A model generated the notes under the pieces. It was given only the letters and a program-made list of their open reading frames with translations, did not search any database and was not told the DNA's origin. 64,000 nucleotides of DNA from Peptoniphilaceae bacterium (lineage in GTDB: Bacteria > Bacillota > Clostridia > Tissierellales > Peptoniphilaceae): NCBI GenBank assembly GCA_902363535.1, contig CABJAE010000008.1:43743-107742 (forward strand). Direction: 5' to 3'. Positions 26,597 through 35,984 of this stretch are shown in pieces; positions within the stretch are counted from its first letter, which is position 1, and the number at the start of each line of letters is the position of its first letter. Both the position numbers and the translations under genes were made by a program.

Positions 26597-29117
26597 GGGC
26601 GTCCCTCTCTTTCAGTCGATCCAGTACTTCCGATTCGGAAAGGGCTAACCACTCTGCTTCCACTTCGTAGCGACGGCGGTAATATTCAAGCCAAATCAAA
26701 TAGGTGGCAAAGGCGATGATGGAGGCGACCCAAATGACCAGGTAGCGAATCTTTGTGTCCATGCCCAGGAGCAGACAGAGGGAAATGCCGGGCACCAGGG
26801 CCAAGGCCACAAAGGCATAGTACTTCTTTTTTTCGTAGCCGGCAAAGAAGCGCGCGTGCTTATCCTTCACCTGCGCCAAGCCTCGAGTATCTTGGGATAA
26901 AATCATGGGGATCAAGTCGCCGCTCATAATGCTTTGTTTCTCCGGAAGGTCGCCGTGGATCAACTCGCTTTCCGCCAGTTTTAAATCGAAAATATGGTTG
27001 AGGCCGCCGAAGATCCGAGGACCGACCAGGCCGATGAAAAGAGACAGGGGCAAATAGGCCAGCAATATCAGCCAATATTTTCCCAAGTGGAATCCATACA
27101 CGCCGAGCATGGCCTCCCGCATGGCGTCGATGCCGTAGTGGAAGGGCAGCGCGGGATAGATGGAGCGGAAAAAGGGCGCCATCATTTCGATGGGATAGGT
27201 GCCGGAGGCGCCGGGAATTTGCAAGATCAGCACGATAACGGCGATGGCCTTGCCGATGTTTCTGAAAGTGGCCGCCAAGGAATAGATCATGGACACATAG
27301 GCCAGGGAGGACAAGAGGGCCGTTAGCACAAAGAGGAAGGGATGGGCGCACTGAACCTTTAAAAGCCACAGGTCGCCGACACTGACGATAAGGGCCTGAA
27401 TCAGGCCGATCGAGGCAAAGAGGGCCCAGCGGCCGACGTAGGCTCCTTTAAAGCTCAAAGGTTCCACGGACTCGTCTCTGTCTACGTCGATTTTTATAAT
27501 CGAAATAAGAATCATGCCGCCGACCCAAAGGGCCAGGTTCGTGAAAAAGGGCGTCATGGCGCTGCCGTAGTTCTCGCTTTGATAAACCACGTGTTCGTTG
27601 ATCTTCACCGGACTTTCCATGAAGGTGGTAAAGGTGTTTTCGTCGAAGATGGTGGCCCGGCGAATTTTTTCATAGAGGGGACCGCGGTCCAATTGCCCCA
27701 AATCCTTTTGTAGGCCGGAAATGCTGTTTTGGGCGCGTCCAAGACTTTCCAAGCTATTTTCCACGGTTTTGTGGGCTTCGCCGGTCATAGCCTCCATGTC
27801 GCCGAGCAGGCGATCAAATTCGTCCAGGAGCACGGGCATGGTGGATAAGCTTGCAGAAAAATGTCCTTCCACTTGATTCAGCAAATCGAAGCTTTGATTC
27901 ATGATCGGAGGAACGCTGTTCCTAAAGTCCAGCCTTAAATCGTCGAGGGCGTCGGAGGATTCCTTCAGGCGATTTTGAATCGTGCGGTGGTTGTCTTCCA
28001 GAGAGATCCTCGCCGATTTTATGGCCGCATTTTGCTCCCTCGCGGCGTCCAAGAGGGCGCCGTTCCTTTTATTGATTTGCTGCCAACGCCCTACGACATC
28101 CAAGGGCCGCGCCTCTTTCGGTATGGGCGAGAGCGTGTCCAAATCCCTGAGAATTCGTCTGTTTATGTCGTTAATCAATTCCATGTCCACGAGACTGCGC
28201 TCGATGCGCTGTTTTTCATAAGTAAAGTCTCGGTCCAAAGATAAGTACTTTTTCTCGGAATAGGTGTCGGCCATGCGCCCCATGCGATTCATGTCGTCCA
28301 TCATGTTTTCGTAGGCGCCGGCGATCTTTTCACTTTGCCGACGAGTCTCTTCCAAAAGCGCCGAGGCTTCATCTAAAGTGATTTCGCCTTTTTTCACCGC
28401 ATCCTTTAAAGCCGTGACGTCCTTGCGGGCGCCGCGGCTCAATTCCGACAGGCGATTCAGCTCGTCGTCCATGTTTTTTAACACCGTTTCATATTCCGTC
28501 AGGTTTTGACTCACCTTGCCCAGACTTTGAATGGCGTCGTCGCGCTTTTCCTCCGTCTCGCCGCGGAAATCCGTCGTGGCCTTCGCCACTTTTTCCCCTA
28601 AAATCTCCGAACTCATGGCCACGAAGCGACTGTCAATTTGCGCTTCCAGGGTGCCGAGCCCTGTGGAGGTGATCTTCGGCGCGATGGCATTGAGTTTTTC
28701 GTTGACATAGTAATCCAGGGCCGGGAAGCGAATGGCGCCTTCATCTAAAATGGACAGAAAAGACGAGGAAAAATCCGAAGGAATGACGATGGCGGCGTAG
28801 TAATCCCCCGCCTTTACTCCCTCGATGGCCGTCTCTTTATCCACAAAGGTCCACCCGAGCTGGTCGTTCTTTTTTAGTTCCGCCACGATTTCGTCGCCGG
28901 CATTAAGGTCCTTCCCCTGAAAGGGCACGGCGGTGTCTTCGTTGGCGATAGCGATCTTTACCTGATCCAAATTTCCGTAGGGATCCATGTTTGCGGCAAT
29001 ATTAAACCACGCGTAAAAAGACGGAAGCAAAGAAATGCCCACGAGAACGAGAAGTGCCGCCTCGTTGGTCAGTATCCGCTTAAAATCCCGTTTTAAAATT
29101 GTCATTACTTTTTTCAT
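26589..29117 (-). CDS. YhgE/Pip-type membrane protein (first of tandem pair)
   Basis: 842 residues, a paralogue of the next gene: N-terminal helix ending SFYAWFNIAANMDPYGN, long coiled-coil-like extracytoplasmic region, ABC-2-like membrane segments containing ALPFHYGIDAMREAMLG, and an additional C-terminal extension with two further membrane helices (about 765-810) and a charged tail that the downstream protein lacks. The ATG at 29115-29117 follows GGAAAGAG; an upstream in-frame TTG at 29132 overlaps that site. It is likely to work with its neighbour as a pair in the membrane. Confidence 0.83.
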   Translation of the reverse strand: MKKVMTILKRDFKRILTNEAALLVLVGISLLPSFYAWFNIAANMDPYGNLDQVKIAIANEDTAVPFQGKDLNAGDEIVAELKKNDQLGWTFVDKETAIEGVKAGDYYAAIVIPSDFSSSFLSILDEGAIRFPALDYYVNEKLNAIAPKITSTGLGTLEAQIDSRFVAMSSEILGEKVAKATTDFRGETEEKRDDAIQSLGKVSQNLTEYETVLKNMDDELNRLSELSRGARKDVTALKDAVKKGEITLDEASALLEETRRQSEKIAGAYENMMDDMNRMGRMADTYSEKKYLSLDRDFTYEKQRIERSLVDMELINDINRRILRDLDTLSPIPKEARPLDVVGRWQQINKRNGALLDAAREQNAAIKSARISLEDNHRTIQNRLKESSDALDDLRLDFRNSVPPIMNQSFDLLNQVEGHFSASLSTMPVLLDEFDRLLGDMEAMTGEAHKTVENSLESLGRAQNSISGLQKDLGQLDRGPLYEKIRRATIFDENTFTTFMESPVKINEHVVYQSENYGSAMTPFFTNLALWVGGMILISIIKIDVDRDESVEPLSFKGAYVGRWALFASIGLIQALIVSVGDLWLLKVQCAHPFLFVLTALLSSLAYVSMIYSLAATFRNIGKAIAVIVLILQIPGASGTYPIEMMAPFFRSIYPALPFHYGIDAMREAMLGVYGFHLGKYWLILLAYLPLSLFIGLVGPRIFGGLNHIFDLKLAESELIHGDLPEKQSIMSGDLIPMILSQDTRGLAQVKDKHARFFAGYEKKKYYAFVALALVPGISLCLLLGMDTKIRYLVIWVASIIAFATYLIWLEYYRRRYEVEAEWLALSESEVLDRLKERDAHE

Positions 29118-29174
29118 AAAGGCTCTTTCCAATATACGATTGATCCGTACCGGTCGCTAAATGGTTTTCTCCGA

Positions 29175-29203
29175 TTTATAATTCTTACCCGCCACAGGGG
29201 CAA
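29175..29203 (-). promoter_or_regulatory. Promoter of the YhgE/Pip pair
   Basis: TTGCCC (29198-29203), 17-nt spacer, TATAAA (29175-29180) on the minus strand, about 60 nt upstream of the start. Confidence 0.55.
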
Positions 29204-29316
29204 ATACACAATCTTCCGTTCTTTTCCCTCTCCATTTATTTCCCTTATTTTGAAAATAAAAAAAGACAGGCCTCAAATCAAAACAGGATCTCCGCAGAGA
29301 TCCCATGGCTGTTCAT

Positions 29317-29685
29317 CTATGATTGTTTTACATTGCGAATTAACTTCGTAAAAAGCAGAAGCAGGCCGCCGAAGAGGACGCCGATAATCAGGCCCTTTGC
29401 CAATGTCAGCGCAAAAAAGAACAGCGACAAAGCGACGATAAGCCCGCCGTGAAGCATCGGCCCGCCGAAGAGCACTTCTTCGCCTTCGGGAGATATGCCC
29501 CGGCCGCGGCGCAATTCAAGGTGAAAGACGACAAAGCCGATGCCCGCAAGGGCCATGCCCCATGCGGCGATGAAATTCGTGGTCGCCCGCATAAATCCCG
29601 CGGCCATTACCCCTTGCCTCAATAAAATCATGGCGATGCCGAGAATGGCATAGCTTCGTAATCTTTTTTTATTCAAACTTTGCAA
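29317..29685 (-). CDS. Small membrane protein, unknown function
   Basis: 122 residues with four predicted membrane segments (about 13-30, 38-55, 76-92 and 96-113) and a charged loop after segment 2 (LRRGRGISPEGEE). I do not recognise the family. The start is TTG at 29683-29685 with GGGGA 7 nt upstream; a second TTG three codons on is possible. It lies behind the Gate-domain gene with about 100 nt and a terminator between, so it is probably transcribed separately. Confidence 0.55.
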   Translation of the reverse strand: MQSLNKKRLRSYAILGIAMILLRQGVMAAGFMRATTNFIAAWGMALAGIGFVVFHLELRRGRGISPEGEEVLFGGPMLHGGLIVALSLFFFALTLAKGLIIGVLFGGLLLLFTKLIRNVKQS

Positions 29686-29749
29686 ATTGATTCCCCATTT
29701 CTTTCACGGTTTTCTACATGATTTTAACACAAATCTCATAAAGGGCAAT

Positions 29750-29777
29750 GAAAAAAAGCGCAGATTCCTCCGCGCCT
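29750..29777 (-). terminator. Terminator of the Gate-domain gene
   Basis: On the minus strand AAAGGCGC / GCGCTTTTTTT hairpin with a 10-nt loop, 8 nt past the stop at 29785. Confidence 0.7.
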
Positions 29778-29784
29778 TTGTGTC

Positions 29785-30951
29785 TTAACCGATAAGCATA
29801 AAAATGAAGTGCGCTGCGATGCCCGCCGCCAAGCCGCCGATGGTGTGGGACAAAATTGCTTTGCCCGCCAATTCTCTGGAGTCCAAGGCGTCCATCATGG
29901 CGATGTGGGTGCTTAAATAGCCGGACCAACACATGCCCATGGCCGTAAAGACGGCGATGTCGTTGGGCAGGGCCACGCCCGTTGCGATAAAGTTCGGTAC
30001 GAGGGAAATCGCCGCACCGACGGCGCCAAGTGCCGTAATGGGAAAGGCAATGGCTTCCGGCGATTGGAATCCGAAGATCGGTTCAAAGATAAATTGCAGC
30101 TTTTGACCGACCAAGGGCAAAAATTCCACGCCTTCATAGGCCGCGCCGGTGTATTGGCCACCCTCGCCGGGTCCGAAAGTAATCATCATGACGAAAGTAC
30201 AGACGATGAGCACGCCGGGGATGACGGACACGCCCATATCCACGCCGTTTCTTCCCCCTTCGAGGAGCGCATCCAAGGTGCGTTGGAAGAGATTGCCTTC
30301 GCGAATGTAGCGGAATTCATTTTTGCCTTCGAGATCTTCCGCCGTCAAGGTTTCGTCGTAGGGATCTTCAGCCACGTCGCCGTAATATTTTTTCGTTTGA
30401 ATCAGCATCAGGCGCACGCTGACGACGGAGCCGATGACGGCGCCGAGATTTCCGATAATGGCCGGCGCGATAAATTCCTCGCCTTGGGCAATCATAAAGG
30501 TGGTGACGATGAGGCCCATGCCGAAAGAAGTCCCTAAATTGCAAAGGGCGGGCACTTGATACTTTCTAAAGTACTGGGTAAAGGTCTTGTCCTTTGCAAA
30601 GGAAATAATCGCCGGATTGTCCGACAAAAAGGTGGCCACGGCACCGGTGACGCTGGCACCGGGAAGTCCCCAGACGGGTTTCATCAAGGGCGCGAAGATT
30701 TTATTAATCAGGGCGATGGCGCCGAATTCCGACATGACGCCGCTAATGGCGCCTGCCAACACGGCCATGGCCATAATTAAAAAGACCGTCGACAAGAGCA
30801 GATCGTGGGCCGTGGCCATCATGGTCTTGAACATCATGCCGACGCCCATTTTGTGACCGATTAAATAGAATCCGCCGAGAAGTATAACGAGAAACACAAA
30901 GGTCTCGACACCTATGGCTTTTACTTTCTTCTTTCCGTTCATGCTGTCCAT
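29785..30951 (-). CDS. Gate-domain (nucleoside-recognition-like) membrane protein
   Basis: 388 residues, eight to ten membrane segments. Two Gate-like repeats are visible: MAMAVLAGAISGVMSEFGAI...LMKPVWGLPGASVTG with FLSDNPAIISFAKD, and the C-terminal AFPITALGAVGAAISLVPNF. Gate-domain proteins include nucleoside transporters and the sporulation proteins SpmA/B; this one is of the stand-alone type and its substrate is unknown. The start at 30949-30951 has GGAGG 5 nt upstream; the frame stays open to 30996 but without a site there. A good sigma-A promoter lies upstream. Confidence 0.72.
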   Translation of the reverse strand: MDSMNGKKKVKAIGVETFVFLVILLGGFYLIGHKMGVGMMFKTMMATAHDLLLSTVFLIMAMAVLAGAISGVMSEFGAIALINKIFAPLMKPVWGLPGASVTGAVATFLSDNPAIISFAKDKTFTQYFRKYQVPALCNLGTSFGMGLIVTTFMIAQGEEFIAPAIIGNLGAVIGSVVSVRLMLIQTKKYYGDVAEDPYDETLTAEDLEGKNEFRYIREGNLFQRTLDALLEGGRNGVDMGVSVIPGVLIVCTFVMMITFGPGEGGQYTGAAYEGVEFLPLVGQKLQFIFEPIFGFQSPEAIAFPITALGAVGAAISLVPNFIATGVALPNDIAVFTAMGMCWSGYLSTHIAMMDALDSRELAGKAILSHTIGGLAAGIAAHFIFMLIG

Positions 30952-31030
30952 AAAAACCTCCGTACACCTGTTTGCGCCTAAATTTTTCGGATTCATCTCC
31001 GGTAACAGAGAATTGATTATTTAAATGTAT

Positions 31031-31059
31031 ATTATAATCGAATTTCTCTACGAGATCAA
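31031..31059 (-). promoter_or_regulatory. Promoter of the Gate-domain gene
   Basis: TTGATC (31054-31059), 17-nt spacer, TATAAT (31031-31036) on the minus strand, about 80 nt upstream of the start. Confidence 0.65.
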
Positions 31060-31763
31060 TCAAATCTTCACGGCCTCTTAAGGAAAAATAAATCGCCCAA
31101 CTCCTTTTTTATGACGACTTTTTCTACGAGAATTTATCTCTTCTTTCAATTAACTACGTCTCGATGAAAAGCATTCTATGAACCGGAATCCCGACCCCGA
31201 CCGTCCTTCCCGTCAAAAATAATTTTTCCTCCTCTCTTTCTTACGGGCGTAAACCTCCGCCTTCGGATTCGTTTTTATCGTCGATGCGGCGATTCGCTTC
31301 CCTTGTTTCGTCGACTTTCCCGCCTGCCGAAGATACACGCGCCAAATCGGGCCGGGTTAACCATTGCAACGGCTGTCCCTAAAAAAATCCGGCGATCGAA
31401 TCATTCGACCCGCGCGTTTTAAGGAAGATTCGTCATTTTTCTCACCTTTGATTTAAAAAACAGCCGAAAATTTTTGCCTCGGACCGTGAAAGTTTTAACT
31501 TCCCCCTTTTCCTTCGTTCATTTTTTTGTTTTTTCAATTTACATCCGCCAATATTGTTGTTTGTCGACAAAATTCTTTAGAAATTATGCTTTTTCACAAT
31601 TTTCTGAAAATCAGCTATCATTTTTCGACGCCTTTGTATATAATGTTTTTCGAGGACGGGGAATTCAGCCTGATAACGTTTTCATGTTCGGGCCGCACCC
31701 CGCACCTGTCGGTTCCGCCGACGATTGGACATAATACTCGCAAGAATATTAAGGAGTGTGTAC
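31060..31763. other. Long noncoding region upstream of nifJ
   Basis: About 700 nt without a supported gene. The left half (31080-31440) is pyrimidine-rich on the plus strand with no ORF of coding character. The right half is AT-rich and holds a perfect 12-bp palindrome TTTGTCGACAAA (31560-31571), the nifJ -10 (31639-31644) and a GTCGG/CCGAC mini-hairpin (31708-31722) in the roughly 110-nt leader. No known riboswitch is recognised. Confidence 0.5.
31636..31644 (+). promoter_or_regulatory. Extended -10 promoter of nifJ
   Basis: TGTATATAAT-like extended -10 with TATAAT at 31639-31644; no clear -35. It lies about 120 nt before the start and 68 nt after the 12-bp palindrome. Confidence 0.5.
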
Positions 31764-34700
31764 ATGACCGAAAAAGTCTATAAGTCTATGGACGGTAACG
31801 AAGCGGCGGCTTACGTCTCTTACGCATTTACCGAAGTAGCAGCAATTTTCCCGATTACCCCTTCTTCCCCCATGGCAGCTTCAGTCGACAGCTGGTCTGC
31901 TGACGGAAAGAAGAATCTTTTCGGACAAGAAGTACGTTTAGTAGAAATGCAAGCTGAAGCCGGTGCTGCAGCTACCCTGCACGGCTCTTTGGAAGCGGGC
32001 GCATTGACCACGACCTACACCGCATCGCAAGGTCTTGCTCTCATGATCCCCAGTATGTTCCGTACCGCCGGTTCTCTGTACCCGGGCGTTATGCACGTTG
32101 CCGCACGTACCTTAGGTTCCCACGTTCTTTCTATTTACGGGGATCATTCGGACGTTATGGCTTGCCGTCAAACAGGCTGGGCCATGCTCGCATCCGGCGA
32201 TGTTCAAGAAACCATGAACTTGGCCGCCGTCGCCCACTTGGCAGCCATTGAAGGCTCCGTACCCTTCATGCATTTCTTCGACGGTTTCAGAACCTCTCAC
32301 GAAATTCAAAAAGTCGAAGTCTTCGATTACGAAGATCTGGGCAATCTCTTAAACTGGGATGCCGTGGAACACTACAAACAAAACGCCATGAATCCGGAAC
32401 GCCCGAAACAAAGAGGGATCGTTCAAAACCCGGATACTTACTTCCAATCCAGAGAATCCATTAACGTTTTCTACGACCGTCTGCCTGAAATCGTAGAAAG
32501 CTACATGAATAAAGTCAACGAATTAAAGGGCACGGACTACCGCCTCTTTAATTACTACGGCGCAGATGATGCAGAACACGTCATCGTCGGTATGGGCTCC
32601 GTCAGCGGTTTGGTAAAAGACACCGTCGACCGTTTAAATGAAGAAGGCCAAAAGACCGGTTACTTACAAGTACACCTCTTCCGCCCCTTCTCCAAGAAGC
32701 ATTTCTTAGCTGAAATGCCCAAGAGCGTCAAACGGATTTCCGTCATCGACCGTACCAAGGAACCGGGCGGCAGAGATCCCTTGTTCTTAGATGTTTCCGC
32801 TGTTTACAACAACATGGAAAATGCGCCTGAAATTTACGGTGGCCGCTACGGTCTTTCCTCCAAAGACGTGGACCACGCACAAATTAACGCCATTTTCGAA
32901 AACCTGAATCAAAACGAACCGAAAGACGACTTCACCGTCGGTATCGTCGACGACGTTACCTATCGTTCCTTACCGGTGGATCGCAGCTTCGTTATTCGCA
33001 ATCCCAAGATCATCAACTGCAAGTTCTGGGGTCTCGGCGGCGACGGTACCGTCGGTGCCAACAAAAACTCCATTAAGATCATTGGCGACAACACGGATAT
33101 GTATGTACAAGCGTACTTCGAATACGACGCCAAGAAGACCGGCGGGATCACCAAATCCAACCTACGCTTCGGCCACGAACCGATTCGCAACAGCAACGCC
33201 GTCACCTATGGCGACTTTATCGCTTGCCACAACCAAAGCTACATTTCCCGTTACGACATCGTCAACGAAATTCGTCCGGGCGGCGTCTTCTTGTTGAACA
33301 CCACTTGGGACGACGAAACCCTTGTCAGCCACCTGCCCAACAAGGTTAAGAAATACCTGGCTGAAAACGACATTCAATTCTACACCATCGACGCTGTTGA
33401 ATTGGCTGAAGAAATCGGCTTAGGTCGTCGTACCAACACGATTCTGCAATCCGCATTCTTTAAGCTCGCAGAAATCATCCCCATGGATGAAGCCGAACGC
33501 TTGATGAAGGAATTCGCAAAGAAATCTTACGGCAAAAAAGGCGAAAAAGTCGTCAACATGAACTACAAGGCCATCGAAGTGGGCTATCAAAACCTCCGCA
33601 AATTCGAAGTACCGGCCGAATGGAAGAACCTCACCGTGGAAAAACCGGAAGTCGATCCGACCTTATCCGACTACGTCCGCAACATGATGCTTCCCATTAC
33701 GGAACTTCACGGGGACGACCTGCCCGTATCCGCATTTAAAGGCTACGAATCCGGCTTCATTCCCTTGGGTACCTCGAAATTCGAAAAACGGGGCATCGCC
33801 GTTCACGTTCCTCGTTGGCAACCGGATAACTGTATCCAATGTAACCAATGTTCTTTCGTCTGCCCTCACGCAGCCATTCGCCCCTTCTTGTTAGATGAAG
33901 AAGAAGCAAAGAACAAACCCGAAAACTTCCGCACGCTCCCCGCGAAGGGCTTCAAAGAATACGAATTCGCCATTCAAGTGGATCCCCTCGACTGTACGGG
34001 ATGCGGCAACTGTGTTCAAACCTGCCCGGCCAAGGAAAAAGCCCTGGTCTTCGAAGATTTCGAAACACAACTTCCGGAACAAGAAAACTGGGATTACGCC
34101 ATGACCTTGTCCCACAAGAAAAACCCCATGGACAAGTTCACTATCAAGGGTAGTCAATTCGAACAACCGCTCCTCGAATTCTCGGGCGCATGTGCCGGCT
34201 GTTCCGAATCTCCCTATGCGAAACTTCTCACCCAACTCTTCGGCGACAGAATGTACATCGCCAATGCGACGGGTTGTTCCCAAGCTTGGGGCTGCGCATT
34301 CCCCATCGCACCTTACACCACCAACCACCAAGGCTTCGGTCCCGCATGGTCCAACTTGTTGTTTGAAAACAATGCGGAATTCTGCTTAGGTCTATACCTG
34401 GCTACCGGTCAACAACGTGAAAAAGTGGCCATGGAACTCGAAAAGGTCAATGCCGCCATCGACGACAAGGAAGCAAAAGCCGCTTTTAAAGAATGGGTCG
34501 ACAACTACAATGTCGGCGAAGGCACCCGCGAACGCAGCGACGCTGTGATCGAAGCGCTGAAACGCCTGGATCTCGACGGCGAAGCATTGAAGGCAAGAGA
34601 CTATGTCCTCGCCCACAAAGAACAACTCACCAAGAAATCCTTCTGGATGTACGGCGGCGACGGCTGGGCTTATGACATCGGCTACGGCGGATTGGACCAC

Positions 34701-35285
34701 GTCCTCGCAACAGGCGCCGACTTAAACGTCCTCGTCGTTGACAACGAACTTTACGCCAACACCGGCGGTCAATCCTCGAAAGCTACCCCGAAGGGTGCTG
34801 TCGTACAATTTGCCGCTGCAGGTAAGAAGACCGCGAAGAAAGACTTGGGTCTGTTGGCCATGAGCTACCGCGACATCTACGTCGCCAAGGTCGCCCTCGG
34901 TGCCAATATGAACCACTTAATCAAGGTCATTAAAGAAGCCGAAGCTTACGACGGACCCTCTCTCATCGTCGCATACTCGCCCTGTATCAACCACGGTATT
35001 ACCAAGGGCATGGCTTATGCTACGAAACAACAAAAAGAAGCCGTCGAAAGTAACTACTGGCAACTGTACCACTACAATCCCGAGCTCATCGCCAAGGGCG
35101 AAAATCCCTTCAGCATGGATTCCAAGGAACCCTCCAAGTCCTACCGCGAATTCCTTATGAGCGAAAACCGTTACGCATCCCTGCTCCGTCGCTCCCCCGA
35201 AGAAGGCGAAGAACTTCTCGACGCTTCGGAAGAAGATGCAAGACAAACCTACAAACGCTACAAAGAACTGTCTGAAGAAGACTAA
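31764..35285 (+). CDS. nifJ: Pyruvate:ferredoxin oxidoreductase, single-chain
   Basis: Cytoplasmic enzyme turning pyruvate and CoA into acetyl-CoA, CO2 and reduced ferredoxin, the main energy step of pyruvate-fermenting anaerobes. 1173 residues, full length. N-terminal pyruvate domain with AIFPITPSSPMAA, a two-cluster ferredoxin domain with CIQCNQCSFVCP (about 690) and CTGCGNCVQTCP (about 742), a third cluster region CAGCSES near 810, and the thiamine diphosphate site GGDGWAYDIGYGG near 963. ATG at 31764 follows AGGAG; an upstream in-frame TTG is ignored. Codon choice is very uniform (GAA, AAC, TTC, GGC), as in highly expressed genes. Confidence 0.97.
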   Translation: MTEKVYKSMDGNEAAAYVSYAFTEVAAIFPITPSSPMAASVDSWSADGKKNLFGQEVRLVEMQAEAGAAATLHGSLEAGALTTTYTASQGLALMIPSMFRTAGSLYPGVMHVAARTLGSHVLSIYGDHSDVMACRQTGWAMLASGDVQETMNLAAVAHLAAIEGSVPFMHFFDGFRTSHEIQKVEVFDYEDLGNLLNWDAVEHYKQNAMNPERPKQRGIVQNPDTYFQSRESINVFYDRLPEIVESYMNKVNELKGTDYRLFNYYGADDAEHVIVGMGSVSGLVKDTVDRLNEEGQKTGYLQVHLFRPFSKKHFLAEMPKSVKRISVIDRTKEPGGRDPLFLDVSAVYNNMENAPEIYGGRYGLSSKDVDHAQINAIFENLNQNEPKDDFTVGIVDDVTYRSLPVDRSFVIRNPKIINCKFWGLGGDGTVGANKNSIKIIGDNTDMYVQAYFEYDAKKTGGITKSNLRFGHEPIRNSNAVTYGDFIACHNQSYISRYDIVNEIRPGGVFLLNTTWDDETLVSHLPNKVKKYLAENDIQFYTIDAVELAEEIGLGRRTNTILQSAFFKLAEIIPMDEAERLMKEFAKKSYGKKGEKVVNMNYKAIEVGYQNLRKFEVPAEWKNLTVEKPEVDPTLSDYVRNMMLPITELHGDDLPVSAFKGYESGFIPLGTSKFEKRGIAVHVPRWQPDNCIQCNQCSFVCPHAAIRPFLLDEEEAKNKPENFRTLPAKGFKEYEFAIQVDPLDCTGCGNCVQTCPAKEKALVFEDFETQLPEQENWDYAMTLSHKKNPMDKFTIKGSQFEQPLLEFSGACAGCSESPYAKLLTQLFGDRMYIANATGCSQAWGCAFPIAPYTTNHQGFGPAWSNLLFENNAEFCLGLYLATGQQREKVAMELEKVNAAIDDKEAKAAFKEWVDNYNVGEGTRERSDAVIEALKRLDLDGEALKARDYVLAHKEQLTKKSFWMYGGDGWAYDIGYGGLDHVLATGADLNVLVVDNELYANTGGQSSKATPKGAVVQFAAAGKKTAKKDLGLLAMSYRDIYVAKVALGANMNHLIKVIKEAEAYDGPSLIVAYSPCINHGITKGMAYATKQQKEAVESNYWQLYHYNPELIAKGENPFSMDSKEPSKSYREFLMSENRYASLLRRSPEEGEELLDASEEDARQTYKRYKELSEED

Positions 35286-35301
35286 TCTTCAACTGAATCA
35301 C

Positions 35302-35330
35302 AAAGACCCTCGCCTCGGCGAGGGTCTTTT
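35302..35330. terminator. Terminator of nifJ (bidirectional)
   Basis: AAAGACCCTCGCC / GGCGAGGGTCTTTT hairpin with a tiny loop, between nifJ and the minus-strand membrane protein gene. Confidence 0.9.
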
Positions 35331-35357
35331 CTTGCGCAAAAAAGCACCTGAGATGCT

Positions 35358-35783
35358 TTACTCTTCGCTCACGGCCTTTTTGTTGTAGCCGATGTAATTC
35401 GCCAGAAACAAAATTCCCGCCATGGCCAAAGCCGTCCCGAGGCCCGTATAGAAAAAGGCAATGAAGCTCTCGGGCATCAGGTTCATCACCCGAATGGCAA
35501 TGCCGAAGGTCATCATAAAGGCCATAATCAGGAAGGATTTTTTATCGAAGAAATTCCACGGCCGCTTGTACTCCTCTTCATAGCCGTGAATGCGGATCAC
35601 GTGCTTTCCCACCAAGGGATGGAAGACTTTCGTCCAAAACAGGAAAAACACCAAGGCGGTGAGGCCGACATTGAGCACGCTAAAGGCATTTGTATAGGCC
35701 TGAAGGCCTATTTTTAATACATTGCCGCCGGCGAGGGACCAAATCAGCCCGGCCAGCAAAAATAAAGTTCTCTTTTTTACCAC
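35358..35783 (-). CDS. Small membrane protein, unknown function
   Basis: 141 residues with four predicted membrane segments (about 5-23, 33-50, 83-101 and 107-127) and a conserved-looking central stretch HVIRIHGYEEEYKRPWNFFDKKS. I recognise no named family. Start is GTG at 35781-35783, 8 nt after GAGGAG. A perfect 8-3-8 palindrome lies next to a -10-like TATAGT upstream, so the gene is probably under a dedicated repressor or activator. Confidence 0.6.
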   Translation of the reverse strand: MVKKRTLFLLAGLIWSLAGGNVLKIGLQAYTNAFSVLNVGLTALVFFLFWTKVFHPLVGKHVIRIHGYEEEYKRPWNFFDKKSFLIMAFMMTFGIAIRVMNLMPESFIAFFYTGLGTALAMAGILFLANYIGYNKKAVSEE

Positions 35784-35839
35784 ATTCTCATCTCCTCATG
35801 GGAAGCGCCACAGGCACTTTATTCGAATCGCCGATAGAT

Positions 35840-35858
35840 AAGTGACACATTGTCACTT
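35840..35858. promoter_or_regulatory. Perfect 8-3-8 palindromic operator
   Basis: AAGTGACA-CAT-TGTCACTT. On the minus strand it begins 2 nt after TATAGT (35861-35866), a candidate -10 of the 141-residue membrane protein gene, the position expected of a repressor operator. GTGA/TCAC half-sites resemble Crp/Fnr-type half-sites but the 7-nt spacing differs from the usual 6. Confidence 0.6.
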
Positions 35859-35984
35859 CCACTATACCCTTTTCACATTGAAAATCATGGCTGTTCGAAA
35901 AATTTTTTACGCAAAAAAGACGCCCCCGAATCGGAAGCGTCTTTCTGAATTTTCGCTTATTCTTCTCGGCGGGATTTTCGGCCA

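Noticed and set aside
31474-31783. Open frames of 85-86 codons upstream of nifJ
   Set aside because: No ribosome binding site, composition like noncoding AT-rich DNA, and they cross the nifJ promoter and leader.
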